The notes below the pieces were generated by a model, which searched no databases, was not told the origin of the DNA, and was given only the letters and a program-made list of their open reading frames with translations. Shown here one piece after another: positions 15,378 through 22,609 of a stretch of 64,000 bases of DNA. This stretch comes from T1Sed10-7 sp047921175 (lineage in GTDB: Bacteria > Actinomycetota > Nitriliruptoria > Nitriliruptorales > Nitriliruptoraceae). Each line of letters starts with the position of its first letter. Position 1 is the stretch's first letter. A program made the translations under genes and the position numbers. The stretch lies in contig JBLRWQ010000006.1 in NCBI GenBank assembly GCA_047921175.1, positions 1 to 64,000 on the forward strand. The letters are read 5' to 3'.

Positions 15378-15799
15378 CTCGTCGTCAGCCCCGGGGTCGG
15401 CTGCCTCGCGTCGCCCACCCTGCTCCCTCGGTGCGATCGTCGGGGCAGGCTACGTCCGACCGACCCCTGGTGTCCTCGTTGTTTCGACGGTCGGCCTGCC
15501 TCGTTGCTCCTCGGGGTTCGTCGCAACGGGTGAGCGAACCCCGCGGAGCAACCAACTGCAGCGGAGCGGACCCGGCCGAGGCGCGGCGGCTGCCGGTCAG
15601 GCCTCCGGGCGGCGATAGCGGGGTAGGGGCGCGAGTCGCGCGACAGCCGCTGCGCGTCCTCCCGGTGGAAGCCGAGCGGCTCGTCGTGGTCGGCTCGATG
15701 AGCGCGGTCCGCTCCTCGCACGCCCCGGTGTCCCGGTGCTCCTGACGGATGCTGGCCCGTGCAGCCTCAGCCGCCCCGCGCCCGTCGGTCCGTGCGGCC
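15378..15799. other. Intergenic region with repeats, no convincing gene
   Basis: These 422 bases lie between two minus-strand genes. Open frames exist on both strands, but their translations are Arg/Ser/Pro-rich with no recognisable motif. The stretch holds a long inverted repeat (15503-15552) and the outer half of a 33-bp direct repeat (15757-15822). It should contain the promoter of the DUF4287-like gene. Confidence 0.5.
15503..15552. terminator. Long inverted repeat, possible terminator
   Basis: Arms of 18 bp (15503-15520, beginning GTTGCTCC and ending CGGGGTTCG; 15535-15552, beginning CGAACCCCG and ending GGAGCAAC) pair with a single mismatch around a 14-base loop. The stem is GC-rich and sits downstream of the minus-strand gene ending at 15800. 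No T-run follows, so it could be an intrinsic terminator of the GC-rich actinobacterial kind, or a small mobile or structural repeat. Confidence 0.55.
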
Positions 15800-15822
15800 T
15801 CAGCCGGGCCGCGCCCGTCGGC
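15757..15822. repeat. 33-bp imperfect direct repeat at a gene's 3' end
   Basis: The segments starting at 15757 and 15790 (CCGTGC(A/G)GCCTCAGCCG...) are near-identical with a 33-base period. The second includes the last codons and the TGA (15802-15800) of the 15800-16192 gene; the first lies just past that stop. This looks like a local tandem duplication of the gene end. Confidence 0.65.
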
Positions 15823-16192
15823 CGGCGACCAGCCCGAGCACCAGGGCGAGCACGAGCAACGCCGACAGGGCGCGGATCGTGAGCCCCCAGAGCTCGTAGG
15901 GCGGGACGCGCTCCGGGGCGATCGCGACGTACATGGCCGCCATGGCCAGCTGGACCGCGACCACCGCGGCGAGCAGCCAGCGCCGCGGACGCCACCACAG
16001 CGCCGCGGCGATGACGAGGTGGAGCACCCCCGCGGCGCCGAGGATGCCGAGCTCGCCGCGGTCGGCATCGCCGAGGTCGAGCACCCCGGTCGCGAGCAGG
16101 AGGTAGAGCAGCGCGATCATCACGGCGAGGAGGCTCGCGGCTCGCGTCGGGCGTGGATCGGGGCGCACGGTCGGCAGGGTCGGTGTGGTCAT
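15800..16192 (-). CDS. Small integral membrane protein, 130 aa
   Basis: The ATG at 16192 (MTTPTLPTV) is preferred over one 15 codons upstream because the extra residues are non-conserved in character. Four transmembrane segments are visible: about 21-40, 47-65, 70-92 and 102-122, with short loops and an Arg-rich end. It lies 95 bases downstream of the histidine kinase gene on the same strand, so it may be co-transcribed with it. I recognise no family. Confidence 0.65.
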   Translation of the reverse strand: MTTPTLPTVRPDPRPTRAASLLAVMIALLYLLLATGVLDLGDADRGELGILGAAGVLHLVIAAALWWRPRRWLLAAVVAVQLAMAAMYVAIAPERVPPYELWGLTIRALSALLVLALVLGLVAGRRARPG

Positions 16193-16287
16193 CAGCTCGG
16201 CTCGCGTCGGCGGGTGTGGTGTGGTCCCGCGCAGCAAGCGCTCCCGGCAGCTCGCTGCGCAGGGCCGATCGGCCCGTGCTCGCGGGA

Positions 16288-17517
16288 TCAGTCGCCCATC
16301 GACCGCGCCGCGGGCCCATGGTCCCGCCGTAGCCGCGCGGCCACCTCGTAGCCCCCGTCGGGGACGGGCCCGGACTCCACGGAGCCGGCGAACAGCGCCG
16401 CGCGCTCGCGCATGTGCAGGAGGCCGCGCCCGCCGGCCGTGCCCGGGCCGTCCGGCAGGGACCCCGGGTAGGCCGGTGGTGACCCCGAGACGGGTCCGTG
16501 GTCGCGGACCTGGACCACGACCTCGTCGTCGTCGACCTCGACCCGGACGTCGACCGGCACCGTGCCGGCGTGGCGGAGCACGTTGGTGAGGGCCTCCTGC
16601 ACGATGCGGTAGACGGCCAACGCCATCCCGGCGCTGACCTCGTCGGCCGGCCCGGTGATGGAGAGCGAGGCGTCCATGCCGGTCTCCCGCACGCGTTGGA
16701 CGAGCAGGTCCAGGGCCCGCAGGTCCGGCTGCGGAGCTCGCGCGTTCTCGTCCTCGTCCGCATCACGGTGCAGCAGCCCGAGGAGGCGCCGGAGCTCCGT
16801 CATCGCCTGCTGGCCGGCGGTGCGGATGCCGGCGGCTGCCTCACGGCTGGCGGCGTCGGCGTCCGACGCACCCAGGCGTCGCTCCAGCGCACCGGCATGC
16901 AGGGTCATCACGCTGACGTGGTGGGCGACCACGTCATGCAGCTCCCGGGCGATACGGCGGCGCTCCTCGTCCACCGCAGCCTGGGCTGCGAGCTCGCGCT
17001 CCCGTTCGAGCCGCTCCGCCCGATCTCGCAACGCCTGCTCCGTGGCGCGGCGGGAGCGCACGTACAGGCCGAGCAACGCCGCAACCGTGGCCGTGCTGAC
17101 CTGGCCGACCACCTCCACCGTCCAGGGTGCAGCCTGCGGGCCGCCGGCGAGCAGCAGCGCCATCGCCACCGCGTCCAGGACGACCACGGCCACCGTGACC
17201 CTCATCGGGCGGCGTGAGGCCACGGTGTAGATGGCGACCAGCACGGCCAGCTCCGCCGGCCCGTTCGCCCCGCTCAGCACCCGCGACGGTCCCGCCAGCA
17301 GCTCCACGAGCAGGAACACGGCCACCGGAGCGTCGCGGCGGCGCCACAGGACCAGCAGGGGGAGCAGGCCGCTCGCGAGGCCGATGGTGAAGCCGACCTC
17401 GTTGCGGGTGAGGAACGCACTGACCGCGGCGAGCGCCGCGAGCAGCGCGAGCAGTGCGCCCTCACTCACCGCGCGGGGGAGGGGACGTTGCCGCAGCAGC
17501 TCCGGGATCGTGGTCAT
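16288..17517 (-). CDS. Sensor histidine kinase, DesK/NarL-partner type (HisKA_3)
   Basis: The ATG at 17517 begins a 409-aa protein with four to five membrane helices in residues 20-150. A linker follows, then the HisKA_3 dimerisation domain with RRIARELHDVVAHHVSV, in which H194 is the phospho-acceptor. The ATPase domain shows NVLRHAG, VQVRDHGP and GRGLLHMRERAALFAG. This type signals to LuxR/NarL-family regulators, and exactly such a regulator is divergently encoded at 17652, 134 bases away. Extracytoplasmic loops are short, so the stimulus is probably sensed within or at the membrane; it is unknown. Confidence 0.93.
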   Translation of the reverse strand: MTTIPELLRQRPLPRAVSEGALLALLAALAAVSAFLTRNEVGFTIGLASGLLPLLVLWRRRDAPVAVFLLVELLAGPSRVLSGANGPAELAVLVAIYTVASRRPMRVTVAVVVLDAVAMALLLAGGPQAAPWTVEVVGQVSTATVAALLGLYVRSRRATEQALRDRAERLERERELAAQAAVDEERRRIARELHDVVAHHVSVMTLHAGALERRLGASDADAASREAAAGIRTAGQQAMTELRRLLGLLHRDADEDENARAPQPDLRALDLLVQRVRETGMDASLSITGPADEVSAGMALAVYRIVQEALTNVLRHAGTVPVDVRVEVDDDEVVVQVRDHGPVSGSPPAYPGSLPDGPGTAGGRGLLHMRERAALFAGSVESGPVPDGGYEVAARLRRDHGPAARSMGD

Positions 17518-17651
17518 CCGGCCCGAGCCTATGTCGCTCGGTCGGTCTAGCGTCGCCACGGCACCAGCGTCGCGCCGGTCATCGCACGAGCGTCCCCCCA
17601 AGCCACCCGCCACCCACACCCGTCCCCGCCACCCGCCCCAGGGAGCCCGCC

Positions 17652-18326
17652 GTGATCTCGGTCCTCCTCGCCGACGACCAGGCCATGGTCCGCTCGGGCC
17701 TGGCGCTGCTGCTCGGCTCCGACCCCGACATCGAGGTGGTGGGTGAGGCCACCGACGGCGGCAGCGCGGTCCGGCTCGCCCACGAGCTCCAGCCGGACGT
17801 GGTGCTGATGGACATCCGCATGCCCGGGATGGACGGGTTGGAGGCGACCCGGCTGCTCGCCGGTCCCGGGGTCGCCGACCCACGGACCGTGGTGGTGCTG
17901 ACCACCTTCGGGGCCGACGAGTACGTCACCGAGGCACTGCAGGCCGGCGCCGTCGGCTTCGTGCTCAAGGACAGCGACCCGGACACCCTCCTCGGCGCGG
18001 TCCACGCGGCCGCGGCCGGCGCAGGGCTGCTGGACCCGGCGGTCACCCGACAGGTCGTGGCACGGTTCGCCCAAGGCGGTGGACGACCGGTGAGCGACCC
18101 GCCGCCGGCGCTGGCCACGCTGACCGAGCGCGAGCGTGCGGTCCTGGACGAGCTCGCGCGGGGCGCCTCCAACGCGGAGATCGCCGAGCGGTTGTTCGTG
18201 GAACCCTCCACGGTCAAGACCCACGTGGTCCACGTGCTGCGCAAGCTGCAGCTCAGGGACCGGGTCGAGGCCGTCATCTACGCCTACGAGCACGGGCTCG
18301 TGGAGCCTGGCGACGTCACCCGGTGA
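17652..18326 (+). CDS. NarL/LuxR-family response regulator
   Basis: The start is GTG 17652, after GGGAGCCCGCC. The 224-aa protein has a receiver domain (1-120; acidic residues D8/D9, phospho-acceptor D54 in VLMDIRMPGMDG, K103 in LKDSD) and a LuxR-type helix-turn-helix (about 155-215) with LTERERAVLDELARGASNAE and the recognition segment STVKTHVVHVLRKL. It is the natural partner of the divergent kinase at 17517. The 134-base region between them probably carries both promoters and may be autoregulated. Its 3' end overlaps the convergent TetR gene by 11 bases. Confidence 0.94.
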   Translation: MISVLLADDQAMVRSGLALLLGSDPDIEVVGEATDGGSAVRLAHELQPDVVLMDIRMPGMDGLEATRLLAGPGVADPRTVVVLTTFGADEYVTEALQAGAVGFVLKDSDPDTLLGAVHAAAAGAGLLDPAVTRQVVARFAQGGGRPVSDPPPALATLTERERAVLDELARGASNAEIAERLFVEPSTVKTHVVHVLRKLQLRDRVEAVIYAYEHGLVEPGDVTR

Positions 18327-19083
18327 CCGTGCTGCCGGCCACCTGCCGGCACCAGCGGTCGGCGAGCGCGCTCGCGTCCGGTCGAGTCAGCGGTGGCGAG
18401 CCGACCAGCGCCCGCTCGACGCAGATCGAGGTGGCCGACGTCGCCAGCAGATCGAGGTCCGCGCGGCGGGGGAGTTCGCCGCGTCCCACGCCGCGCTCGA
18501 GGACCTGGCGCACACGGGTCCGTTCCACGCTGAGCGCGCGGTCGATCGGCACGCGCAGGCCGGGGTTGCGGTGCGCTTCCGCAGCCAGGCCCACCAGCAG
18601 CGCGCCGAGCGGGCCCTGCAGCGCGGCGTCCAGGGTGTGGAGGACCGCCGCCAGGTCCTCACGCACCGAGCCGGAGTCCGGCACCTCGCCGTCGCTGCTG
18701 GTCAGCGGCTCCACCAGGGCGATCGCGAGGGCGTGCCGGTCCGGCCACCGGCGGTAGAGCGTCGCCTTGCTCGCGCCTGCACGGGACGCGAGGGCGTCCA
18801 TCGTCAACGCCGGGAGCCCGGCCTCCTCGACCAACCCGATGGCCGCCGCGACGAGCTCCGCCTCCCGTGCCCGGTCACGTGGTCGGCCCCCGCGCCGAGC
18901 GGGGGAGGACGGGGTGGCCGACGCCGGCCCGGGGCCGGGCGTGTCGGCCTCGGTGGCCGCGGCCGGCCGTGAGGGCCCGTCCGTCGCAGCGGAGCCGCGC
19001 GGCGCCCCGCTGTCCAGCTGCTCGGGAGCGAGCGGGTGCGGTCGGGTCCGCCCCGAGCGACGACGGGCACGTGGGTCCTTCAT
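18316..19083 (-). CDS. TetR/AcrR-family transcriptional regulator
   Basis: The 255-aa frame from ATG 19083 has a 65-residue Pro/Ala/Arg-rich N-terminal extension that is atypical; a shorter start is possible, but no better codon is obvious. The helix-turn-helix is clear: LTMDALASRAGASKATLYRRW followed by DRHALAIALV (about residues 93-124). The C-terminal ligand domain contains GPLGALLVGLAAEAHRNPGLR, common in TetR_C_11/16-type proteins. A palindrome 70 bases upstream (19150-19161) is a candidate autoregulatory operator. The stop overlaps the convergent response-regulator gene by 11 bases. Confidence 0.88.
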   Translation of the reverse strand: MKDPRARRRSGRTRPHPLAPEQLDSGAPRGSAATDGPSRPAAATEADTPGPGPASATPSSPARRGGRPRDRAREAELVAAAIGLVEEAGLPALTMDALASRAGASKATLYRRWPDRHALAIALVEPLTSSDGEVPDSGSVREDLAAVLHTLDAALQGPLGALLVGLAAEAHRNPGLRVPIDRALSVERTRVRQVLERGVGRGELPRRADLDLLATSATSICVERALVGSPPLTRPDASALADRWCRQVAGSTVTG

Positions 19084-19135
19084 CTCGTGCCTTCCCCGCA
19101 GCAGCGCGCCGTGACGGTGCAGCGCCGTCAGGCCT

Positions 19136-19161
19136 GGAACGTACGGCTGCGTTCCGGAACG
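19136..19161. promoter_or_regulatory. Candidate TetR operator
   Basis: CGTTCCGGAACG at 19150-19161 is a perfect 12-bp palindrome, and GGAACG at 19136-19141 pairs with CGTTCC at 19150-19155, giving three regularly placed half-sites. It lies 53-78 bases upstream of the TetR gene start (19083), a usual place for an autoregulatory TetR site. The assignment is inferred from position and symmetry. Confidence 0.45.
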
Positions 19162-19188
19162 TCATCGTACCTGAAGCGGTCTGCGGGG

Positions 19189-19260
19189 TGCGGGACCCGT
19201 CGCCAGCTGCGGGACCCGTCGCCAGCGGCGGGACCCGCACCCCGCTGCGGGACCGTTCAG
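19189..19260. repeat. 19-bp degenerate tandem repeats
   Basis: Units beginning TGCGGGACCCGTCGCCAGC occur at 19189-19207 and 19208-19226. A degenerate copy follows at 19227-19245 and a partial one from 19246. The array lies between the CNNM-type gene's stop (19257) and the TetR promoter region, partly touching the gene's last codons. Confidence 0.75.
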
Positions 19261-20285
19261 GGCCACCGGGCCATGCGCACCCGGCCCCGGGCCCGCGCAT
19301 AGGTGCGCAGGTCCACCCGCCGGTCGGTCTCGTCCACGATCGGGCCCGTCAGGACCTCGATCACGTCCTCGAGGGTGACGACGCCGATCGTGCCGCCGTA
19401 CTCGTCGACGACGAGCGCCAGGTGCTCCCGCTGGGTGCGGAAGAACTCGAGCAGGTGGTCCGCCCGCTTGATCCACGGCACCGCCGCGATCTCGCGCGCC
19501 AGGGAGCCGACGGTGGCCGCCGGGTCGTCGAGCAGGGTGGCGAGCAGCTCGTGCTTGAGCGTGACGCCCCAGGCGTGGTCCAGGTCACCGTCGGCAACCA
19601 CGATCCGGGTGTGCTCCGAGGCGAGGATCTGGTCGCGGACCTCGTCGACCGACCGAGCCGCCTCCAGCCACGTCACCGCGGTCCGCGGGGTCATCAGGTC
19701 CCGGGCGGTGCGGTCGTTGAGGTGGAAGACGCGCTGGATCATCTCCACCTCGTCGTCCTCGAGGACGCCTTCCGTCCGCCCCATCCGGGCCAGGATGCGG
19801 ATCTCGGCCTCGCTCACCGACGGTCCACGGTCGCCCTTGGTCAGCGGGCGCATCAGCACCTCGAAGAGCACCACGAGCGGCGTCATCAGGGTCGTCAGCG
19901 CCCGGATGGGGATCGCGATCGCCAACGAGACCCGCAACGCGTACCGCTCGCCCAGGGTCTTCGGCATGATCTCCGCGAACAGGATCACCAGGAAGGTCAG
20001 CACGCCCGAGACGACCCCGACCCAGGCCTCGCCGAACTCCGCCGCCGCGATCGTGCCGACCGCGATCGAGCCGACGATGTTGAAGACGTTGTTCAGCACC
20101 ACGATCGCCGAGATCGGCCGTGCGATGTTGCTCTTGATGGCGAGCAGCGCCTTCGCGGAGCGGCCGCCCTCGGCTGCCAACTGGCGGACGCGCACGCTCG
20201 GCACCGAGAGCAACGCGGTCTCTGACCCCGAGCAGAGCCCGGAGCCCACCAGCACGACCAGGATGGCGAGGATCAGGGCGCCCAT
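19257..20285 (-). CDS. CNNM/CorC-type membrane protein with CBS pair (HlyC/CorC family, short form)
   Basis: The ATG at 20285 starts a 342-aa protein. Residues 1-180 form a DUF21/CNNM transmembrane domain (GSGLCSGSETALLSV, FAEIMPKTLG). Residues 195-325 form a CBS domain pair (MTPRTAVTWLEA; DEYGGTIGVVTLEDVIEVLTG). Family members take part in Mg2+ or other divalent-cation transport. It stops right after the CBS pair and lacks the C-terminal CorC_HlyC domain of the usual 420-450 aa members. An upstream in-frame start at 20324 is less likely, because MGALILAILVVLVGSG is a natural membrane N-terminus. Confidence 0.9.
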   Translation of the reverse strand: MGALILAILVVLVGSGLCSGSETALLSVPSVRVRQLAAEGGRSAKALLAIKSNIARPISAIVVLNNVFNIVGSIAVGTIAAAEFGEAWVGVVSGVLTFLVILFAEIMPKTLGERYALRVSLAIAIPIRALTTLMTPLVVLFEVLMRPLTKGDRGPSVSEAEIRILARMGRTEGVLEDDEVEMIQRVFHLNDRTARDLMTPRTAVTWLEAARSVDEVRDQILASEHTRIVVADGDLDHAWGVTLKHELLATLLDDPAATVGSLAREIAAVPWIKRADHLLEFFRTQREHLALVVDEYGGTIGVVTLEDVIEVLTGPIVDETDRRVDLRTYARARGRVRMARWP

Positions 20286-20415
20286 GCGGCCAGGATGCCA
20301 CAGCCGGACGGCATCGGGTGCCATGCCGCACCATCCCGCGTGGGTGACCGACGGTGCCGCACGACGACGGCGGCACCGGCAGCCCTGCGTGCGTCGCGTG
20401 ACGCCTCGGTCGGCC

Positions 20416-22383
20416 TCAGTCGACCGGTTGGTGGAGCGCGGTCGTGAGCTCGGCGACCGCCGCCTTGTAGGCGGCCTCGCGGTAGTAGTAGGAGTGCCCG
20501 CGCAGCTCGATCCAGGCCCGGCGCAGCGGCTCGGGGTCGGGATCGTCCTCGGCCAGCTCGGCGCTCGACGGGCCGGTCGCGGGGTCGGGGCACTCGAGAT
20601 CGACCGCCGGGTCGCCGTCCGCGCCGATCACCGGCCCGCCGATCGGGTCGGTGGCGCGCCACAGGTTGCGCCAGCCCGCCGGCCCCGCCTCCAGATGTCC
20701 CCGCAGCCGCTGCAGCGTCCCCGCACCGAGGTAGGCCGGGAAGACGCGGCCGTACAGCGTCGTCAGCGGGCTGCCGTAGGTCAGCAGGCCGACCCGTGCC
20801 ACCTCGGCATCATCGAGCGGGGCGAGGGCGGCCGCAGCCAGCACCGTCCCCTGGGAGTGGGCGGAGACCAACAGGCCGTCGTCACTGGCGACGAGGTGGC
20901 GGATGCGTGCCTGGAGCTCGGGGACGGCCCGCTCGGTGTAGGGCCGCACGGCGAGGGGGTGGAAGCGGCGGGGCCAGAAGGTGAGCACGTCCCACAGGAT
21001 CCCGATGCCGCGACGCAACGACGGGACCCGGGTCGATCGCCACACGGCGACGATCGCGAGCGCGACCAGCGACGGCAGCAGCCAGGCCGCGGCGCGGCCG
21101 ACGAGGCTCGGCTCGGCCGGTGCGCTGAGGAACGGCCAGGTCGTGTCGATGCGCAGTGCGGACGTGACGGCCGCGGCGAGCAGGAACAGCCAGGCGAACC
21201 AGGTCAGGGGCCGGGCCGCGTCGTGCCCTGCCGCGGCCAACCCGCGAGCGCGCGCGACCGCAGCCCGCATGGCCGGGTCGACCCCGTCGAGCTCGCGGCC
21301 GACCGGCGCGGTGCGCGCCGGCAGGTCGGCGGCATCGCCGCGGCGCCGGTGGAGAACCACCCACGCGGCGGCGAGGACGGCCCAGGCGAGCACGACCAGG
21401 ACGAAGACGTCCAGCAGCGCCAGCTCCGGGCCCCAGGGATCCTGCTTCCCGGGGGTCAGGCGCATCACCAGCAGGGTGAGGCCGGCGAACACCCCGTTCG
21501 TCAGCGCGATCGCCAGGGTCACCGCCGCGGCCGGGAGCCCGGGAGGCTGCCGGGGCGTGGGTGGCGCCACCGGGTCGTCCGGCCGGGCTGTCCACGACAC
21601 CGCAGCGAGCAGCCCGACGACCGCCAGCTGCGCGGCACCGAGGACGACCAGCACCTCGCCCAGCGCCAGCCGGTCCGCGTCGTAGGACGCCACCGTGACC
21701 CCGAGCAGCCCCAGCACGGTCGCCGCGATCACGCCGACGTGCCACGCGAGGCGCTCGTTCATGTCGGCTTCGTGCGCGAAGAAGCTCGCGTCCTCGAGCC
21801 CCTCGTGCAGTCCCCAGCCCGGGGCCCGCGCCGGTCCGGCCTCGGCGGACGGGGCAGCCTCGACGGCCTCGAACCGTGCCCGCGACGACCGGGCGACCGC
21901 CCACAGCGCGGCCATCGCGGCCACGGTGACGAGCCCGCCGAGCAGCATCCCGACGGCTCGTGGCTCGAACGTGGCGACCCGGAGGCCGACGTGCCGTCCG
22001 AGCCAGCGGTCACCGAGGTGGTCGACCAGGATGATGGCGGTCCACACGACCCAGCTCGCGGTCAGCAGCGCACCGGAGACGTGGACGAGCGCGCGCAGCG
22101 TCCGGAGACGGCGCCCGCTGATGCTGCCCGAAGTCGGATGCGCCCAACCGGCGACGTTCACCAGGGTGAACGGCAGCAGCAGCACCCACAGCGGCTGCCA
22201 GACGGAGCCGGAGGTCAGCCCGCCCCAGTCGTAGCCCTCGATGCGTCGGTCGCGCCGGCGTGCGAGGAACACCGTCGGCCGCCCTTCGCCGACCACGACC
22301 GCCTGGTCCGGGTGGGTCAACCCGAGCAGGCGCTCCCCGGGGGATCCACCGACCCCGTGGATGCGCAGCTCCCGAACGGCCAT
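20416..22383 (-). CDS. Polytopic membrane protein with embedded alpha/beta-hydrolase motifs
   Basis: The ATG at 22383 follows GGAGGCGAC. The 655-aa product opens with ELRIHGVGGSPGERLLG (the HGVGG strand-loop found at the start of serine hydrolase folds). It then has about nine membrane helices (residues 55-460), interrupted by an acidic soluble loop. The hydrolase fold is completed in the last 150 residues, where DDGLLVSAHSQGTVLAAAAL carries the nucleophile Ser in A-H-S-Q-G and a C-terminal LRGHSYYYRE supplies a possible catalytic His. It could be a lipase or esterase acting at the membrane surface. I know of similar IHGVGG proteins in actinobacteria only as uncharacterised. Confidence 0.75.
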   Translation of the reverse strand: MAVRELRIHGVGGSPGERLLGLTHPDQAVVVGEGRPTVFLARRRDRRIEGYDWGGLTSGSVWQPLWVLLLPFTLVNVAGWAHPTSGSISGRRLRTLRALVHVSGALLTASWVVWTAIILVDHLGDRWLGRHVGLRVATFEPRAVGMLLGGLVTVAAMAALWAVARSSRARFEAVEAAPSAEAGPARAPGWGLHEGLEDASFFAHEADMNERLAWHVGVIAATVLGLLGVTVASYDADRLALGEVLVVLGAAQLAVVGLLAAVSWTARPDDPVAPPTPRQPPGLPAAAVTLAIALTNGVFAGLTLLVMRLTPGKQDPWGPELALLDVFVLVVLAWAVLAAAWVVLHRRRGDAADLPARTAPVGRELDGVDPAMRAAVARARGLAAAGHDAARPLTWFAWLFLLAAAVTSALRIDTTWPFLSAPAEPSLVGRAAAWLLPSLVALAIVAVWRSTRVPSLRRGIGILWDVLTFWPRRFHPLAVRPYTERAVPELQARIRHLVASDDGLLVSAHSQGTVLAAAALAPLDDAEVARVGLLTYGSPLTTLYGRVFPAYLGAGTLQRLRGHLEAGPAGWRNLWRATDPIGGPVIGADGDPAVDLECPDPATGPSSAELAEDDPDPEPLRRAWIELRGHSYYYREAAYKAAVAELTTALHQPVD

Positions 22384-22404
22384 GTCGCCTCCTCCACCCG
22401 CCGC

Positions 22405-22449
22405 GGGCCGGTGCGGTCCGGGCCGGTGCGGTCCGGGCCGGTGCGGACC
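22405..22449. repeat. Three 15-bp tandem repeats in divergent promoter region
   Basis: GGGCCGGTGCGGTCC occurs at 22405-22419 and 22420-22434, with a one-base variant at 22435-22449. The array is 22 bases upstream of the start at 22383 and about 160 upstream of the lipoprotein gene at 22610, so it could be a stacked protein-binding site or simple slippage. Confidence 0.8.
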
Positions 22450-22609
22450 AGGCCAGGCAGGTCGCTCCAGGCTGACACGTCGGCGGGCCGCCGACCACCC
22501 CTGGGACACGTTGGGTGCTGGCATCGCCCGTGGGGCCCGGTCGGCGACCTAGGGTGGCCCGCGGGCGGGGCCCGGCGGCCCGTGGCCCCACGACACCTCG
22601 GGAGCAGCC

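Noticed and set aside
15431..15745. Possible small gene in the 15.4-15.8 kb gap
   Set aside because: The translation contains the two arms of the inverted repeat and is Arg/Ser/Pro-rich. There is no ribosome site and no homology I recognise.
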